In this document: positions 57,384 through 64,000 of the stretch, in pieces
How the letters are laid out: every line of letters starts with the position of its first letter
Numbering within the stretch: the first letter of the stretch is position 1
Assembly (NCBI RefSeq): GCF_029889845.1
Contig: NZ_JARANV010000009.1
Span: forward strand, 62,001 to 126,000
Reading direction: 5' to 3'
Length of the DNA stretch: 64,000 nt
Origin: Halomonas sp. 25-S5
GTDB taxonomy: Bacteria; Pseudomonadota; Gammaproteobacteria; Pseudomonadales; Halomonadaceae
Notes under the pieces: model-generated
Database searches by the model: none
What the model was told of the DNA's origin: nothing
The model's input: only the letters and a program-made list of their open reading frames with translations
Program-made: the position numbers and the translations under genes

Positions 57384-57428
57384 AGCTGGAAGCCGGAAGA
57401 GCGGCGCTTCGCGCCTGGAAGCTTGAAG
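57384..57428 (+). repeat. Degenerate AGCTGGA units and hairpin facing the WGR repeat array
   Basis: AGCTGGA AGCCGGA (57384-57397) is followed by a GGCGC-TTC-GCGCC hairpin (57403-57415) and CTGGAAGCTTGAAG. These units are complementary to the AAGCTGG array of the opposite strand, so transcripts across the gap can form a long variable-register stem. Confidence 0.7.
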
Positions 57429-57469
57429 AAGTACCTTGTCGGCGGATGAGTCGGCAGTAAGCTGCCTTT

Positions 57470-57539
57470 CCAGCTTCCAGCTTCCAGCTTCCAGCTTCCA
57501 GCTTCCAGCTTCCAGCTTCCAGCTTCCAGCTTCCAGCTT
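57470..57539 (-). repeat. Heptamer tandem repeat AAGCTGG x10 starting in the WGR gene stop codon
   Basis: Ten perfect copies of AAGCTGG on the minus strand. The last two bases of the TAA stop of the WGR gene are the first two bases of copy one. Confidence 0.98.
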
Positions 57540-57816
57540 ACGGCTCGAGAAGTGAGAGCTGGCTGACGGCGTCGCGTCCCTCGGCGCTCTCGTCCTCCAC
57601 TTCCAGCACCTTGCGAAAGCCCCGCGAGGACAGGATGGTGGTCTCGTCGGCCAGCCACATCATCGCCTGGACGTGGTCATCGGCCAGGCGATGCTTCAGG
57701 CCGCCGAATTGGGTGCCGATCTGCCCCCAGGCACGGCTGAAGATCCAGTCGCCGAACATGTCCCGATGGACATGCACCAGCACATAGTCATGGTCGGTTT
57801 CCCAGCGGACGATCAC
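57538..57816 (-). CDS. Small WGR-domain-like protein
   Basis: A 92-aa product. YVLVHVHRDMFGDWIFSRAWGQIGTQFGGLKHRLAD resembles the WGR domain found in PARP-like and MolR-type proteins (strand, DLFG-W, WGRIG, Gly-rich turn), here with WGQIG in place of WGRIG. No ATG is available; the start is GTG with GGGAG 6 bases upstream. Its stop codon runs directly into a 10-copy heptamer array. The role is unknown; WGR domains commonly bind nucleic acids. Confidence 0.72.
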   Translation of the reverse strand: MIVRWETDHDYVLVHVHRDMFGDWIFSRAWGQIGTQFGGLKHRLADDHVQAMMWLADETTILSSRGFRKVLEVEDESAEGRDAVSQLSLLEP

Positions 57817-57937
57817 GGCAGCTCCCGAGGTGGAGGGCGCCGCAGGCCGCGGCGCGCGAGTGACATTTGGCGCTATTGTAAGGGCTTGGGCACACTGAAC
57901 AAGTCGTATCACCAGCCAACCGGGAGTCAGTTCAGCC

Positions 57938-59116
57938 ATGAGAATCGTCGTCGACGCCAACGTGCCCGCCGCGCAGACCTGCTTCGGGGAACTGGGCGAG
58001 GTGATCCGCCTGCCGGGGCGCGAGATCGATGCCGACGCGCTGCGCGAGGCCGATGCCCTGGTGGTGCGCTCCATCACCCGCGTCGACGAGGCCCTGCTGG
58101 CCCGTGCTTCCCGGCTGCGCTTCGTCGGCACCTGCACCATCGGCACCGATCACGTGGACGAGCGGGCCCTGGCCGAGCGGGCCATCGCCTTCGCCAGCGC
58201 CCCGGGCTGCAACGCCGAGGCGGTGGTGGACTACGTGCTGGGCAGCCTGGCGACCCTGGCCGAGCGCCAGGGGTGGCGGCTGGCCGAGCGCCGCGTGGGC
58301 ATCGTCGGGGTGGGCAACGTGGGCGGGCGGCTGCTCGAGCGTCTCTCGGCGATGGGCGTCGACTGCCTGGCCTGCGACCCGCCCAGGGTTGAAACAGAGA
58401 GCGTCGAGGCGGAAGGCGCCGAGGGGCTGGCCGGCTTCGTGGAGCTCGACACCCTGATCGGCGAATGCGACGTGCTCTGCCTGCATACCCCGCTGGTGAC
58501 CGAGGGGCCTCACCCCACGCACCACCTGCTTGATGCCCAGCGCATCGCCGCCCTGGCCCCGGGCAGCGTGCTGCTCAACGCCGGACGCGGCGATTGCGTG
58601 GATGGCCAGGCGCTGCGACAGCGGCTGGCGGGGCAGGGCGATGTCACCGCGGTGCTCGATGTCTGGGCGCACGAGCCCGCCATCGACACCGGCCTGGCGG
58701 ATCTCGCCGCCATCGCCACGCCGCATGTCGCCGGCTACAGCCTGGACGGCAAGCTGCGCGGCACCCACCGGATCTATCGCGCCCTGGCCCGGCATGCCGG
58801 CCTGCCGGCGCGCCTGACGTTGGCCGACCTCGCGCCCCCGCCCCCCGTCACGCGTCTGGTCCTGGACGGCGGCCTTGGCCCCGAGGAGGCGCTACGCCTG
58901 TGCCTGCGCAGCGTGTATGACGTGCGGCGTGACCACGACAGCCTGTACCGCGAGGCGCGTCGCCAGGGCATGGCGAAGGGCTTCGATGCCTGCCGGGCGG
59001 GCTACCCGCTGCGTCGGGAGTTTGCGACCCTCGACATCGAGCTTCGCGAGGGGGCCCGGGAGCTCGCGCCGCTGCTGTCAGGCGTGGGCTTCCGGGTCGA
59101 TACCGCCACTGCCTGA
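57938..59116 (+). CDS. pdxB: Erythronate-4-phosphate dehydrogenase
   Basis: PdxB oxidises 4-phosphoerythronate in the vitamin B6 pathway. The 392-aa product has the D-2-hydroxyacid dehydrogenase fold. It opens MRIVVDANVPAAQTCFGELGEVIRLPGREI, with TIGTDHVDERAL, the NAD motif GIVGVGNVGGRLLERL, the catalytic Arg/Glu/His in LLNAGRGDCVDG, DVWAHEPAID and TPHVAGYSLDGKLRGT. The PdxB-specific C-terminal dimerisation domain follows from about residue 290. GGGAG lies 11 bases before the ATG. PLP made by this pathway serves GabT and AlaA in this window. Confidence 0.96.
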   Translation: MRIVVDANVPAAQTCFGELGEVIRLPGREIDADALREADALVVRSITRVDEALLARASRLRFVGTCTIGTDHVDERALAERAIAFASAPGCNAEAVVDYVLGSLATLAERQGWRLAERRVGIVGVGNVGGRLLERLSAMGVDCLACDPPRVETESVEAEGAEGLAGFVELDTLIGECDVLCLHTPLVTEGPHPTHHLLDAQRIAALAPGSVLLNAGRGDCVDGQALRQRLAGQGDVTAVLDVWAHEPAIDTGLADLAAIATPHVAGYSLDGKLRGTHRIYRALARHAGLPARLTLADLAPPPPVTRLVLDGGLGPEEALRLCLRSVYDVRRDHDSLYREARRQGMAKGFDACRAGYPLRREFATLDIELREGARELAPLLSGVGFRVDTATA

Positions 59117-59138
59117 CGCCGTTGGCGCGGCAAACGAC

Positions 59139-59167
59139 AGCGGGCCCGCCGGTTGGCGGGCCCGCTT
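59139..59167. terminator. Bidirectional terminator between pdxB and htpX
   Basis: AGCGGGCCCGCC pairs exactly with GGCGGGCCCGCT over GGTT, between convergent genes; TGCGT follows on the + strand. Confidence 0.85.
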
Positions 59168-59187
59168 GCGTATCGGCTGGCAGGGGG

Positions 59188-60093
59188 TTACTGCCGGTAG
59201 GCCGCTTCCTTCAGCGCGCGGATGCGATCATCCAGCGGCGGGTGGCTGGCGAACAGCTTCTCCATCAGCGAGCGCGTCTGGCCCTTGGTGATGGCCATGG
59301 CCCGCAGGGTGTCCGGCATCTGGTCCGGCATCTCGGTCTCGGCCTTGAGACGGGCCAGGGCATTGATCATGGCCCCGCTGCCGGCAAGGTGTGCGCCGGC
59401 GCTGTCCGCGCGATACTCCCGGAAGCGCGAGAACCAGGCGACGATCGCCGAGGCGATCAGCCCGAAGACGATTTCGGCGACGATTACCACCGCGAAGTAG
59501 CCCATGAAGCCCAGGCCCCCCTCGCCGTCGCTGCGGCTCCTCATGAAGCCGTCGACCAGCTGGGCGACCACCCGCGCAAAGAACATCACGAAGGTGTTGA
59601 GCACGCCTTGGATCAGCGCCAGGGTGACCATGTCGCCGTTGGCCACGTGGCCGATCTCGTGGGCCAGCACCGCGCGCACCTCTTCCGGGCGCATGCGGTT
59701 GAGCAGGCCGGCGGAGACCGCCACCAGGGCGTCGTCCTTGTTCCAGCCGGTGGCGAAGGCGTTGGATTGCTGAGCCGGGAAGATGCCCACTTCCGGCGTC
59801 TTGATGCCGGCGTCGCGGGCCAGTTCCGCCACGGTATCCACCAGCCACTTCTCGGTGGCGTTGGAGGGCGACTCGATGATCACGGTGCCGGTGCTGCGCT
59901 TGGCCATCCACTTGGAGATGAACAGCGAGACCATGGAGCCTGCCATGCCGAAGATGAAGCAGAAGATCAGCAGGGCATTGAAGTTCATGCCCTGTTCGGT
60001 CAGGTAGCCCTCCACCCCCAGCAGGCGCAGGGTGATGCTGGCCACCACGATCACGGCCAGGTTGGTGCCCAGGAAAAGCAGAATTCTCATCAT
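59188..60093 (-). CDS. htpX: Membrane zinc metalloprotease HtpX
   Basis: HtpX is an inner-membrane M48 protease that degrades misfolded membrane proteins. The 301-aa product has the zinc motif [14 protein letters not shown] with the third ligand in [15 protein letters not shown]. It has four hydrophobic segments, two N-terminal ([21 protein letters not shown] and [19 protein letters not shown]) and two after the active site. GGAG lies about 10 bases before the chosen ATG. In E. coli it is under Cpx control; no CpxR site was identified here. Confidence 0.96.
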   Translation of the reverse strand: MMRILLFLGTNLAVIVVASITLRLLGVEGYLTEQGMNFNALLIFCFIFGMAGSMVSLFISKWMAKRSTGTVIIESPSNATEKWLVDTVAELARDAGIKTPEVGIFPAQQSNAFATGWNKDDALVAVSAGLLNRMRPEEVRAVLAHEIGHVANGDMVTLALIQGVLNTFVMFFARVVAQLVDGFMRSRSDGEGGLGFMGYFAVVIVAEIVFGLIASAIVAWFSRFREYRADSAGAHLAGSGAMINALARLKAETEMPDQMPDTLRAMAITKGQTRSLMEKLFASHPPLDDRIRALKEAAYRQ

Positions 60094-60209
60094 TGCCGGC
60101 AATCTCCAGTCGTCGGGAAGGGGGCGCCGCGCACGGCGGCCTGCACAAGCTGTTGCTTAGATACGCGCTTGCCCGCCGGGTTTCAAGCGGCGGGCCGGCG
60201 TCGCCCCGG

Positions 60210-61439
60210 CTACTGGCGGTAGCGCGACAGGAAGCGGGCGAAGCGGTCCAGGGCGTCCTCGAGCTGGTCGGCCCAGGGCAGGGTGACGATGCGCACATGG
60301 TCGGGGTTGGGCCAGTTGAAAGCCGTGCCCTGCACCAGCAGGATCTTTTCCTGCAGCAGCAGGTCGAGCACAAGCTGCTGGTCGTCCCGGATGTTGAACA
60401 CCTTGGGGTCGAGCCGCGGGAAGGCGTAGAGGGCTCCCTTGGGTCGGGTGCAGCTGACCCCGGGGATGGCATTGAGCTTCTCGACGGTGATATCGCGCTG
60501 GGCCAGCAGACGTCCACCGGGCAGGATCAGGTCGTTGATCGACTGGTAGCCGCCCAGCGCGGTCTGGATGGCGTGCTGGGCCGGCACGTTGGCACACAGT
60601 CGCATCGAGGCCAGCATGGTCAGCCCCTGGATGAAGTCGGCCGCGCGCTGCTTGGCGAGGTGGCCCGAGAGGATCATCCAGCCAGAGCGGAAGCCGGCGC
60701 AGCGGTAGCTCTTGGAGAGGCCATTCATGGTCACCACCAGCTGGTCCTCGCCGGCCAGCGCCCCGGTGGAGACATGCTCGACCCCGTCGTAGAGGATCTT
60801 GTCGTAGATCTCGTCGGAGAACACCACCAGGTCGTGTTCCCGGGCGATCTCCAGCAGCTCGCGCACCACCGCCAGCGGGTAGACGGCGCCGGTGGGGTTG
60901 TTGGGGTTGATGATCACGATCGCCCGGGTGTGGGCGGTGACCTTGGCGCGGATGTCGGCCATGTCCGGCGCCCAGTCGGCCTGCTCGTCGCACAGGTAGT
61001 GCACGGCATGGCCGCCAGAGAGGTTGGCCGCCGCGGTCCACAGCGGGTAGTCCGGGGCCGGGATCAGCACCTCGTCGCCATCGTTGAGCAGCGCCTGCAT
61101 GGTCATGACGATCAGCTCGGAGACGCCGTTGCCGATGTAGATGTCCTCGATGCCGACGCCGGGAATCTCCTTGCGTTGGCACTCCTGCATGATCGCCTTG
61201 CGCGCTGAGTAGAGCCCCTTGGAGTCGCAGTAACCCTGGGCAGTGGGCAGGTTGCGCATCACGTCCTGGAGGATCTCCTCCGGCGCCTCGAAGCCGAAGG
61301 GGGCGGGGTTGCCGATGTTCAGCTTGAGGACGCGCTGGCCTTCCTCTTCCAGCCGCTTGGCGTGCTCGAGCACCGGTCCGCGGATGTCGTAGCAGACGTT
61401 CTCGAGCTTGTGCGATTTCCTGATCGGGGGAGTGTCCAT
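60210..61439 (-). CDS. alaA: Alanine-synthesising aminotransferase AlaA
   Basis: AlaA (YfbQ) transfers the amino group of glutamate to pyruvate. The 409-aa class I aminotransferase has YDIRGPVLEHAKRLEEEGQRVLKLNIGNPAPFGFEAP, IINPNNPTGAVYP, SDEIYDKILYDG, the PLP lysine in NGLSKSYRCAGFRSGWM, and the C-terminal RIVTLPWADQLEDALDRFARFL. The start MDTPPIRKSHKL lacks a strong ribosome binding site, and the frame is open 35 codons upstream without family sequence. It lies 116 bp upstream of htpX on the same strand. Confidence 0.94.
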   Translation of the reverse strand: MDTPPIRKSHKLENVCYDIRGPVLEHAKRLEEEGQRVLKLNIGNPAPFGFEAPEEILQDVMRNLPTAQGYCDSKGLYSARKAIMQECQRKEIPGVGIEDIYIGNGVSELIVMTMQALLNDGDEVLIPAPDYPLWTAAANLSGGHAVHYLCDEQADWAPDMADIRAKVTAHTRAIVIINPNNPTGAVYPLAVVRELLEIAREHDLVVFSDEIYDKILYDGVEHVSTGALAGEDQLVVTMNGLSKSYRCAGFRSGWMILSGHLAKQRAADFIQGLTMLASMRLCANVPAQHAIQTALGGYQSINDLILPGGRLLAQRDITVEKLNAIPGVSCTRPKGALYAFPRLDPKVFNIRDDQQLVLDLLLQEKILLVQGTAFNWPNPDHVRIVTLPWADQLEDALDRFARFLSRYRQ

Positions 61440-61515
61440 GGGCGCTGAGATCCAGTGATGTCGGTGTGCCGCCTCTGCCGGGGCGGGCGTCGTCTCGGGG
61501 CATTGATGCCGGTGA

Positions 61516-62475
61516 TTATGCGGGCTCGGCACCGCTGCCACCAACTGCGTCGGTGGCGTCGGGCTCGGGCGGGATGTCCGCCGGCGTCTCCAGGGTCAAC
61601 CGGCCCAGCTTGCCGTCACGCAGTTCGTGGAGCAGCACCTCGGCACCGCGGTGCAGGTCGACCTCGCCACCGGGGCGCAGCCCGCCACGCTTGGCGGCGA
61701 TCTCGGCGAGTATCGCATGGCCGTCGAAGCCGGCCAGCGCGAGCAGGTCGATCCGCACCGGGCCATCAGACTCGACCCGGTCGGCCTCGGGGTGGGGGGC
61801 GTACTCGGGCAGGGTCTTGAGCTTGTAGCGTGCCTTGAGGGCCTCGGGGTAGCGCCTGGCCAGTTCGGCGGCGGCGACCACGGCGACCTCCACGTAGTCG
61901 ATGGCGGTGTCACGGATGGCGCCGCTGGCGGCCAGGCGATGGGCGCTGGCCTGGTCCTCGATCTTGGGCCACAGCACCCCGGGGGTATCGATCAGTGCCA
62001 CGCGGCCGCCGATGCGCACCTTCTGCTGGCGCTTGGTCACCGCCGGCTCGTTGCCGGTCTTGGCGATGGTGCGCCCGGCCAGGCCGTTGATCAGGGTCGA
62101 CTTGCCCACGTTGGGAATGCCCATGACCATCACCCGCACGTCGCGGTCCGCACGTACCTGGCCGGCCAGCTCATGGCAAAGTTTGGGAATGCGCTTGAGC
62201 TCGCGCGCCTGGGTGGTGGTCACCGCCAGGGCCCGCGTGTCGTCCTGGGCGTCGAAGAAGGCCGTCCACTCGCGGGTACGCTCGGGGTCGGCCAGGTCGG
62301 CCCGTGAGAGGATCTTCAATACCGGCTTGTGGCGGGTCAGCTCGGCCAGCATGGGGTTGGCGCTGGAGTAGGGCAGGCGGGCGTCGAGCACCTCGATCAC
62401 CACGTCGATCTCCGGCAGCGCCTCGAGGATCTGCCGGCGCGCCTTGTTCATGTGTCCCGGGTACCAGCCGAGCAT
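61516..62475 (-). CDS. ylqF: YlqF/RbgA-family circularly permuted GTPase
   Basis: A ribosome-assembly GTPase. The 319-aa product opens MLGWYPGHMNKARRQILEALPEIDVVIEVLDARLPYSS. The motif order is permuted as in YlqF: G4-like ILSRADLAD first, then the P-loop GIPNVGKSTLING, then DTPG in ALIDTPGVLWPK. In Bacillus RbgA acts in late 50S assembly; the proteobacterial role is less defined. AGGAGAG precedes the ATG by 6 bases. It is followed by alaA after 76 bp. Confidence 0.92.
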   Translation of the reverse strand: MLGWYPGHMNKARRQILEALPEIDVVIEVLDARLPYSSANPMLAELTRHKPVLKILSRADLADPERTREWTAFFDAQDDTRALAVTTTQARELKRIPKLCHELAGQVRADRDVRVMVMGIPNVGKSTLINGLAGRTIAKTGNEPAVTKRQQKVRIGGRVALIDTPGVLWPKIEDQASAHRLAASGAIRDTAIDYVEVAVVAAAELARRYPEALKARYKLKTLPEYAPHPEADRVESDGPVRIDLLALAGFDGHAILAEIAAKRGGLRPGGEVDLHRGAEVLLHELRDGKLGRLTLETPADIPPEPDATDAVGGSGAEPA

Positions 62476-62502
62476 CGCGCCTCTCCTGCATGAGCATGTA
62501 TG

Positions 62503-62536
62503 AAAACGGCCGCCCATCATAGCAGATGGCCGGCCG
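62503..62536 (-). terminator. Terminator of msrB
   Basis: On the minus strand CGGCCGGCCAT pairs with ATGGGCGGCCG (one mismatch) over 8 bases and is followed by TTTT. It lies between msrB and ylqF. Confidence 0.7.
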
Positions 62537-62566
62537 TGTCAGGGGCGGGCGGTGGCGGGCCGGGGT

Positions 62567-62968
62567 CTACTCCCCGGCGTGGAACTGGATCGCCACCGAA
62601 TTGATGCAGTAGCGCAGCCCGGTGGTCGCCTGCGGGCCATCGGGGAACACATGGCCGAGATGGGCGTCGCAGCGTGCGCAGGTCACCTCGTTGCGCTGCA
62701 TGCCCTGGCTGGTATCGGTCTGTTCCGTCACGCAGCCCGGGGTGAAGGGGCGGTCGAAGCTGGGCCAGCCGCAGCCGGCGTCGAACTTGTGCTCGTTCTC
62801 GAACAGCGGGGCGTTGCAGCAGACGCAGTGGTAGATGCCGTGCTCGTCACTCACGTGGTAGCGGCCGCTGAAGGGCGGCTCGGTGCCTTTCTCGCGGGTG
62901 ACGCGGTACTGTTCTGGCGTCAGCTGCTGCTGCCATTCGGCATCGCTCTTCTGGATCTTGCTGCGCAT
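62567..62968 (-). CDS. msrB: Peptide-methionine (R)-S-oxide reductase
   Basis: MsrB reduces the R form of methionine sulfoxide and complements the exported MsrA encoded earlier. The 133-aa cytosolic product has two zinc CxxC pairs ([10 protein letters not shown] and [14 protein letters not shown]) and the catalytic cysteine in [32 protein letters not shown] and [13 protein letters not shown] are family elements. GAGGAGAG precedes the ATG. Unlike msrA in this window it has no signal peptide. Confidence 0.96.
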   Translation of the reverse strand: MRSKIQKSDAEWQQQLTPEQYRVTREKGTEPPFSGRYHVSDEHGIYHCVCCNAPLFENEHKFDAGCGWPSFDRPFTPGCVTEQTDTSQGMQRNEVTCARCDAHLGHVFPDGPQATTGLRYCINSVAIQFHAGE

Positions 62969-63100
62969 GGCCTCTCTCCTCGTCATGGAGCCGGGTGCAG
63001 GCCCGGCACGCGTCACCTCCATTCTGACATCAACACGGGCGGGTGTTTCCAGTTGCGCGGCAGGATCGGCAACGCGATATCAACGCCCGGCGATACCCGC

Positions 63101-63129
63101 TTGACAGCTTCCCGGGTGCTGGGTAATAT
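63101..63129 (+). promoter_or_regulatory. Near-consensus sigma70 promoter of the tRNA cluster
   Basis: TTGACA, a 17-bp spacer, then TAATAT; a GC-rich discriminator (CGCCGCACC) follows, the form seen at stringently controlled stable-RNA promoters. Transcription would start near 63137, about 23 bp before the first tRNA. Confidence 0.92.
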
Positions 63130-63159
63130 TCGCCGCACCTCGACGAGGCGAGACATTGC

Positions 63160-63235
63160 GTCCCATTCGTCTAGTGGTCCAGGACACCGCCCTTTCACGG
63201 CGGTAACAGGGGTTCGAACCCCCTATGGGACGCCA
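63160..63235 (+). tRNA. tRNA-Glu (TTC)
   Basis: A 76-base cloverleaf with acceptor GTCCCAT/ATGGGAC, anticodon stem CCGCC/GGCGG with loop CTTTCAC (anticodon TTC at 63194-63196), T-arm AGGGGTTCGAACCCCCT and encoded CCA. It is first in a five-tRNA cluster and a likely MnmA substrate. Confidence 0.97.
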
Positions 63236-63258
63236 CTCGACTCATCAGGTACCGGAGT

Positions 63259-63333
63259 GCGGGAATAGCTCAGTGGTAGAGCATCGCCTTGCCAAGGCGA
63301 GGGTCGCGAGTTCGAATCTCGTTTCCCGCTCCA
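63259..63333 (+). tRNA. tRNA-Gly (GCC)
   Basis: A 75-base cloverleaf with acceptor GCGGGAA/TTCCCGC, anticodon stem TCGCC/GGCGA with loop TTGCCAA (anticodon GCC at 63291-63293), T-arm GCGAGTTCGAATCTCGT and encoded CCA. Confidence 0.97.
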
Positions 63334-63400
63334 TTTGAATTGGGTAGCGTATTTGATCAGGCCAAGGCTCGGCTCACGAGCTGGAGCGCCAGCCCGGTCA

Positions 63401-63419
63401 AATCTCGTTTCCCGCTCCA
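63401..63419 (+). repeat. 3'-end remnant of tRNA-Gly
   Basis: Nineteen bases identical to the last 19 bases of both tRNA-Gly genes, including CCA. The preceding 67 bases do not fold as a tRNA, though CCCGGTCAAATC resembles a T-arm. It lies between tRNA-Gly 1 and tRNA-Glu 2. Confidence 0.9.
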
Positions 63420-63422
63420 TGT

Positions 63423-63498
63423 GTCCCATTCGTCTAGTGGTCCAGGACACCGCCCTTTCACGGCGGTAACAGGGGTTCGAACCCCCTATGGGACGCCA
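63423..63498 (+). tRNA. tRNA-Glu (TTC), second copy
   Basis: Identical over all 76 bases to the first tRNA-Glu, with anticodon TTC at 63457-63459. Confidence 0.97.
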
Positions 63499-63524
63499 CT
63501 TCCGGTATTGACAGCGCGAGACCT

Positions 63525-63599
63525 GCGGGAATAGCTCAGTGGTAGAGCATCGCCTTGCCAAGGCGAGGGTCGCGAGTTCGAATCTCGTTTCCCGCTCCA
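63525..63599 (+). tRNA. tRNA-Gly (GCC), second copy
   Basis: Identical over all 75 bases to the first tRNA-Gly, with anticodon GCC at 63557-63559. Confidence 0.97.
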
Positions 63600-63613
63600 A
63601 GCAGCACCAATAC

Positions 63614-63689
63614 GTCCCATTCGTCTAGTGGCCTAGGACACCGCCCTTTCACGGCGGTAACAGGGGTTCGAACCCCCTATGGGACGCCA
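63614..63689 (+). tRNA. tRNA-Glu (TTC), third copy with D-loop variant
   Basis: Same as the first two tRNA-Glu genes except in the D-loop, where GTGGCCTAGGAC replaces GTGGTCCAGGAC (two base changes). The anticodon TTC is at 63648-63650. It is last in the cluster; no clear terminator is seen after it. Confidence 0.96.
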
Positions 63690-63737
63690 CTTCGTAAGCA
63701 TGTCACTCCCTTCCTGCCATCGCTCCAGGTGGGCGGA

Positions 63738-64000
63738 TCAGTATGCCCAGACCGCGGCCATCAGCACGCCCCACGCCAGTACGCCGGCCGCCATGATGGT
63801 ATAGGTCGCCGACTGGGCCACCATGTCGTCATCCCCGCGTCGACACAGCCCCTGCAGGCCGTGGTAGATCAGGCTGCATGAGATACCCAGAGCCACCAGC
63901 ACGGCCAGCGCATTGAGCAGCAGGCTGGGGACGAACAGCACCAGCGAGGCGCTCCACAGCGGCAGCGGGGCCATGGCGGCCAGCAGGTAGGCATCGTGGT
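63738..64000 (-). CDS. Yip1-family-like membrane protein (partial, 5' end outside window)
   Basis: The frame is open from the window edge to a TGA; at least 86 residues are visible, starting HDAYLLAAMAPLPLW. Three hydrophobic segments follow: SASLVLFVPSLLLNALAVLV, ALGISCSLIYHGL and TYTIMAAGVLAWGVLMAAVWAY. The pattern of a helix beginning LAAMAPLPLW, a P-rich helix and a YHGLQGL turn resembles the C-terminal half of Yip1/DUF1282 proteins. An internal ATG at 63974 is probably not the start because coding-like sequence continues upstream. Convergent with the tRNA cluster. Confidence 0.6.
   Translation of the reverse strand, partial: HDAYLLAAMAPLPLWSASLVLFVPSLLLNALAVLVALGISCSLIYHGLQGLCRRGDDDMVAQSATYTIMAAGVLAWGVLMAAVWAY

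Noticed and set aside
57470-57539. A CRISPR-like repeat array
   Set aside because: The units are 7 bases with no spacers and no cas genes are present, so these are simple tandem repeats. The same holds for the arrays at 25951, 30479 and 42161.
63401-63419. An active integration site for a resident genomic island
   Set aside because: No integrase or foreign genes lie between the tRNA-Gly and its 19-base copy; only 67 bp separate them.
63160-63689. A dispersed or CRISPR-type repeat made of alternating 75-bp blocks
   Set aside because: The blocks are complete tRNA-Glu and tRNA-Gly genes with proper cloverleafs and encoded CCA.

Overview
The window looks like a contiguous piece of chromosome from a high-GC gammaproteobacterium, most likely Halomonas or a close relative in Halomonadaceae. 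This is inferred from gene content, acidic proteins, Shine-Dalgarno starts and gene order; no rRNA or marker search was possible. Coding density is high. There are no insertion sequences, phage genes, CRISPR arrays or integrases. Most genes are core metabolism, translation and envelope functions.

Layout. 1-9 kb: the end of a sugar-type ABC transporter operon (permease end, MalK/UgpC-type ATPase), a universal stress protein, the ycjX-ycjF pair, a YidK-like sodium:solute symporter, and small stress or membrane proteins including a two-TM potassium channel. 9-15 kb: the gabD-gabT GABA shunt operon and a large DUF1266 protein. 15-25 kb: an NlpC/P60 lipoprotein, a divergent LysR/MFS pair like E. 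coli ynfL-ynfM, exported MsrA, a TVP38-flavin oxidoreductase fusion followed by a CDP-alcohol phosphatidyltransferase, SlyD, a SlyB-like lipoprotein and isocitrate lyase. 25-32 kb: the block rluE-nudJ-mnmA-hflD-purB-roxA-GNAT, tightly overlapped and divergent from icd as in E. coli. 33-44 kb: clpS-clpA, infA, aat-bpt, ftsK, lolA and rarA in the order familiar from E. coli and Pseudomonas. 44-54 kb: hemerythrin-like protein, murI, trmA, the 180-kDa NAD-glutamate dehydrogenase, mgtE and pyrD. 54-63 kb: rmf, rlmKL, a glutaredoxin-like protein, a small WGR protein, pdxB, htpX, alaA, a YlqF-type GTPase and msrB. The end holds a promoter and five alternating tRNA genes (Glu-Gly-Glu-Gly-Glu), then a partial Yip1-like membrane protein.

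Genes that work together: isocitrate lyase and isocitrate dehydrogenase sit at the glyoxylate/TCA branch point. GabT, GabD and NAD-GDH feed glutamate and GABA carbon into the TCA cycle. MsrA (exported) and MsrB (cytosolic) repair oxidised methionine. A translation and ribosome theme runs through mnmA, rluE, trmA, rlmKL, rmf, infA, RoxA, the YlqF GTPase and the tRNAs.

The most unusual signal is not a gene. At five loci (roxA, nudJ, lolA, rarA and the WGR gene) a tandem repeat built on AGC (units AGCAAGG, AAGCGGCC, AAGCTGG, AAAGCGCCGAGCTG) begins at or just after the stop codon on the coding strand. In four of the five, the last two bases of the stop codon are the first two bases of the repeat. 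Other oddities are a diverged second copy of the rlmKL 3' end that carries the ribosome binding site of the next gene, a tRNA-Gly 3'-end remnant inside the tRNA cluster, and several conspicuous palindromes (upstream of aceA, in the rmf leader, in the LysR/MFS gap).
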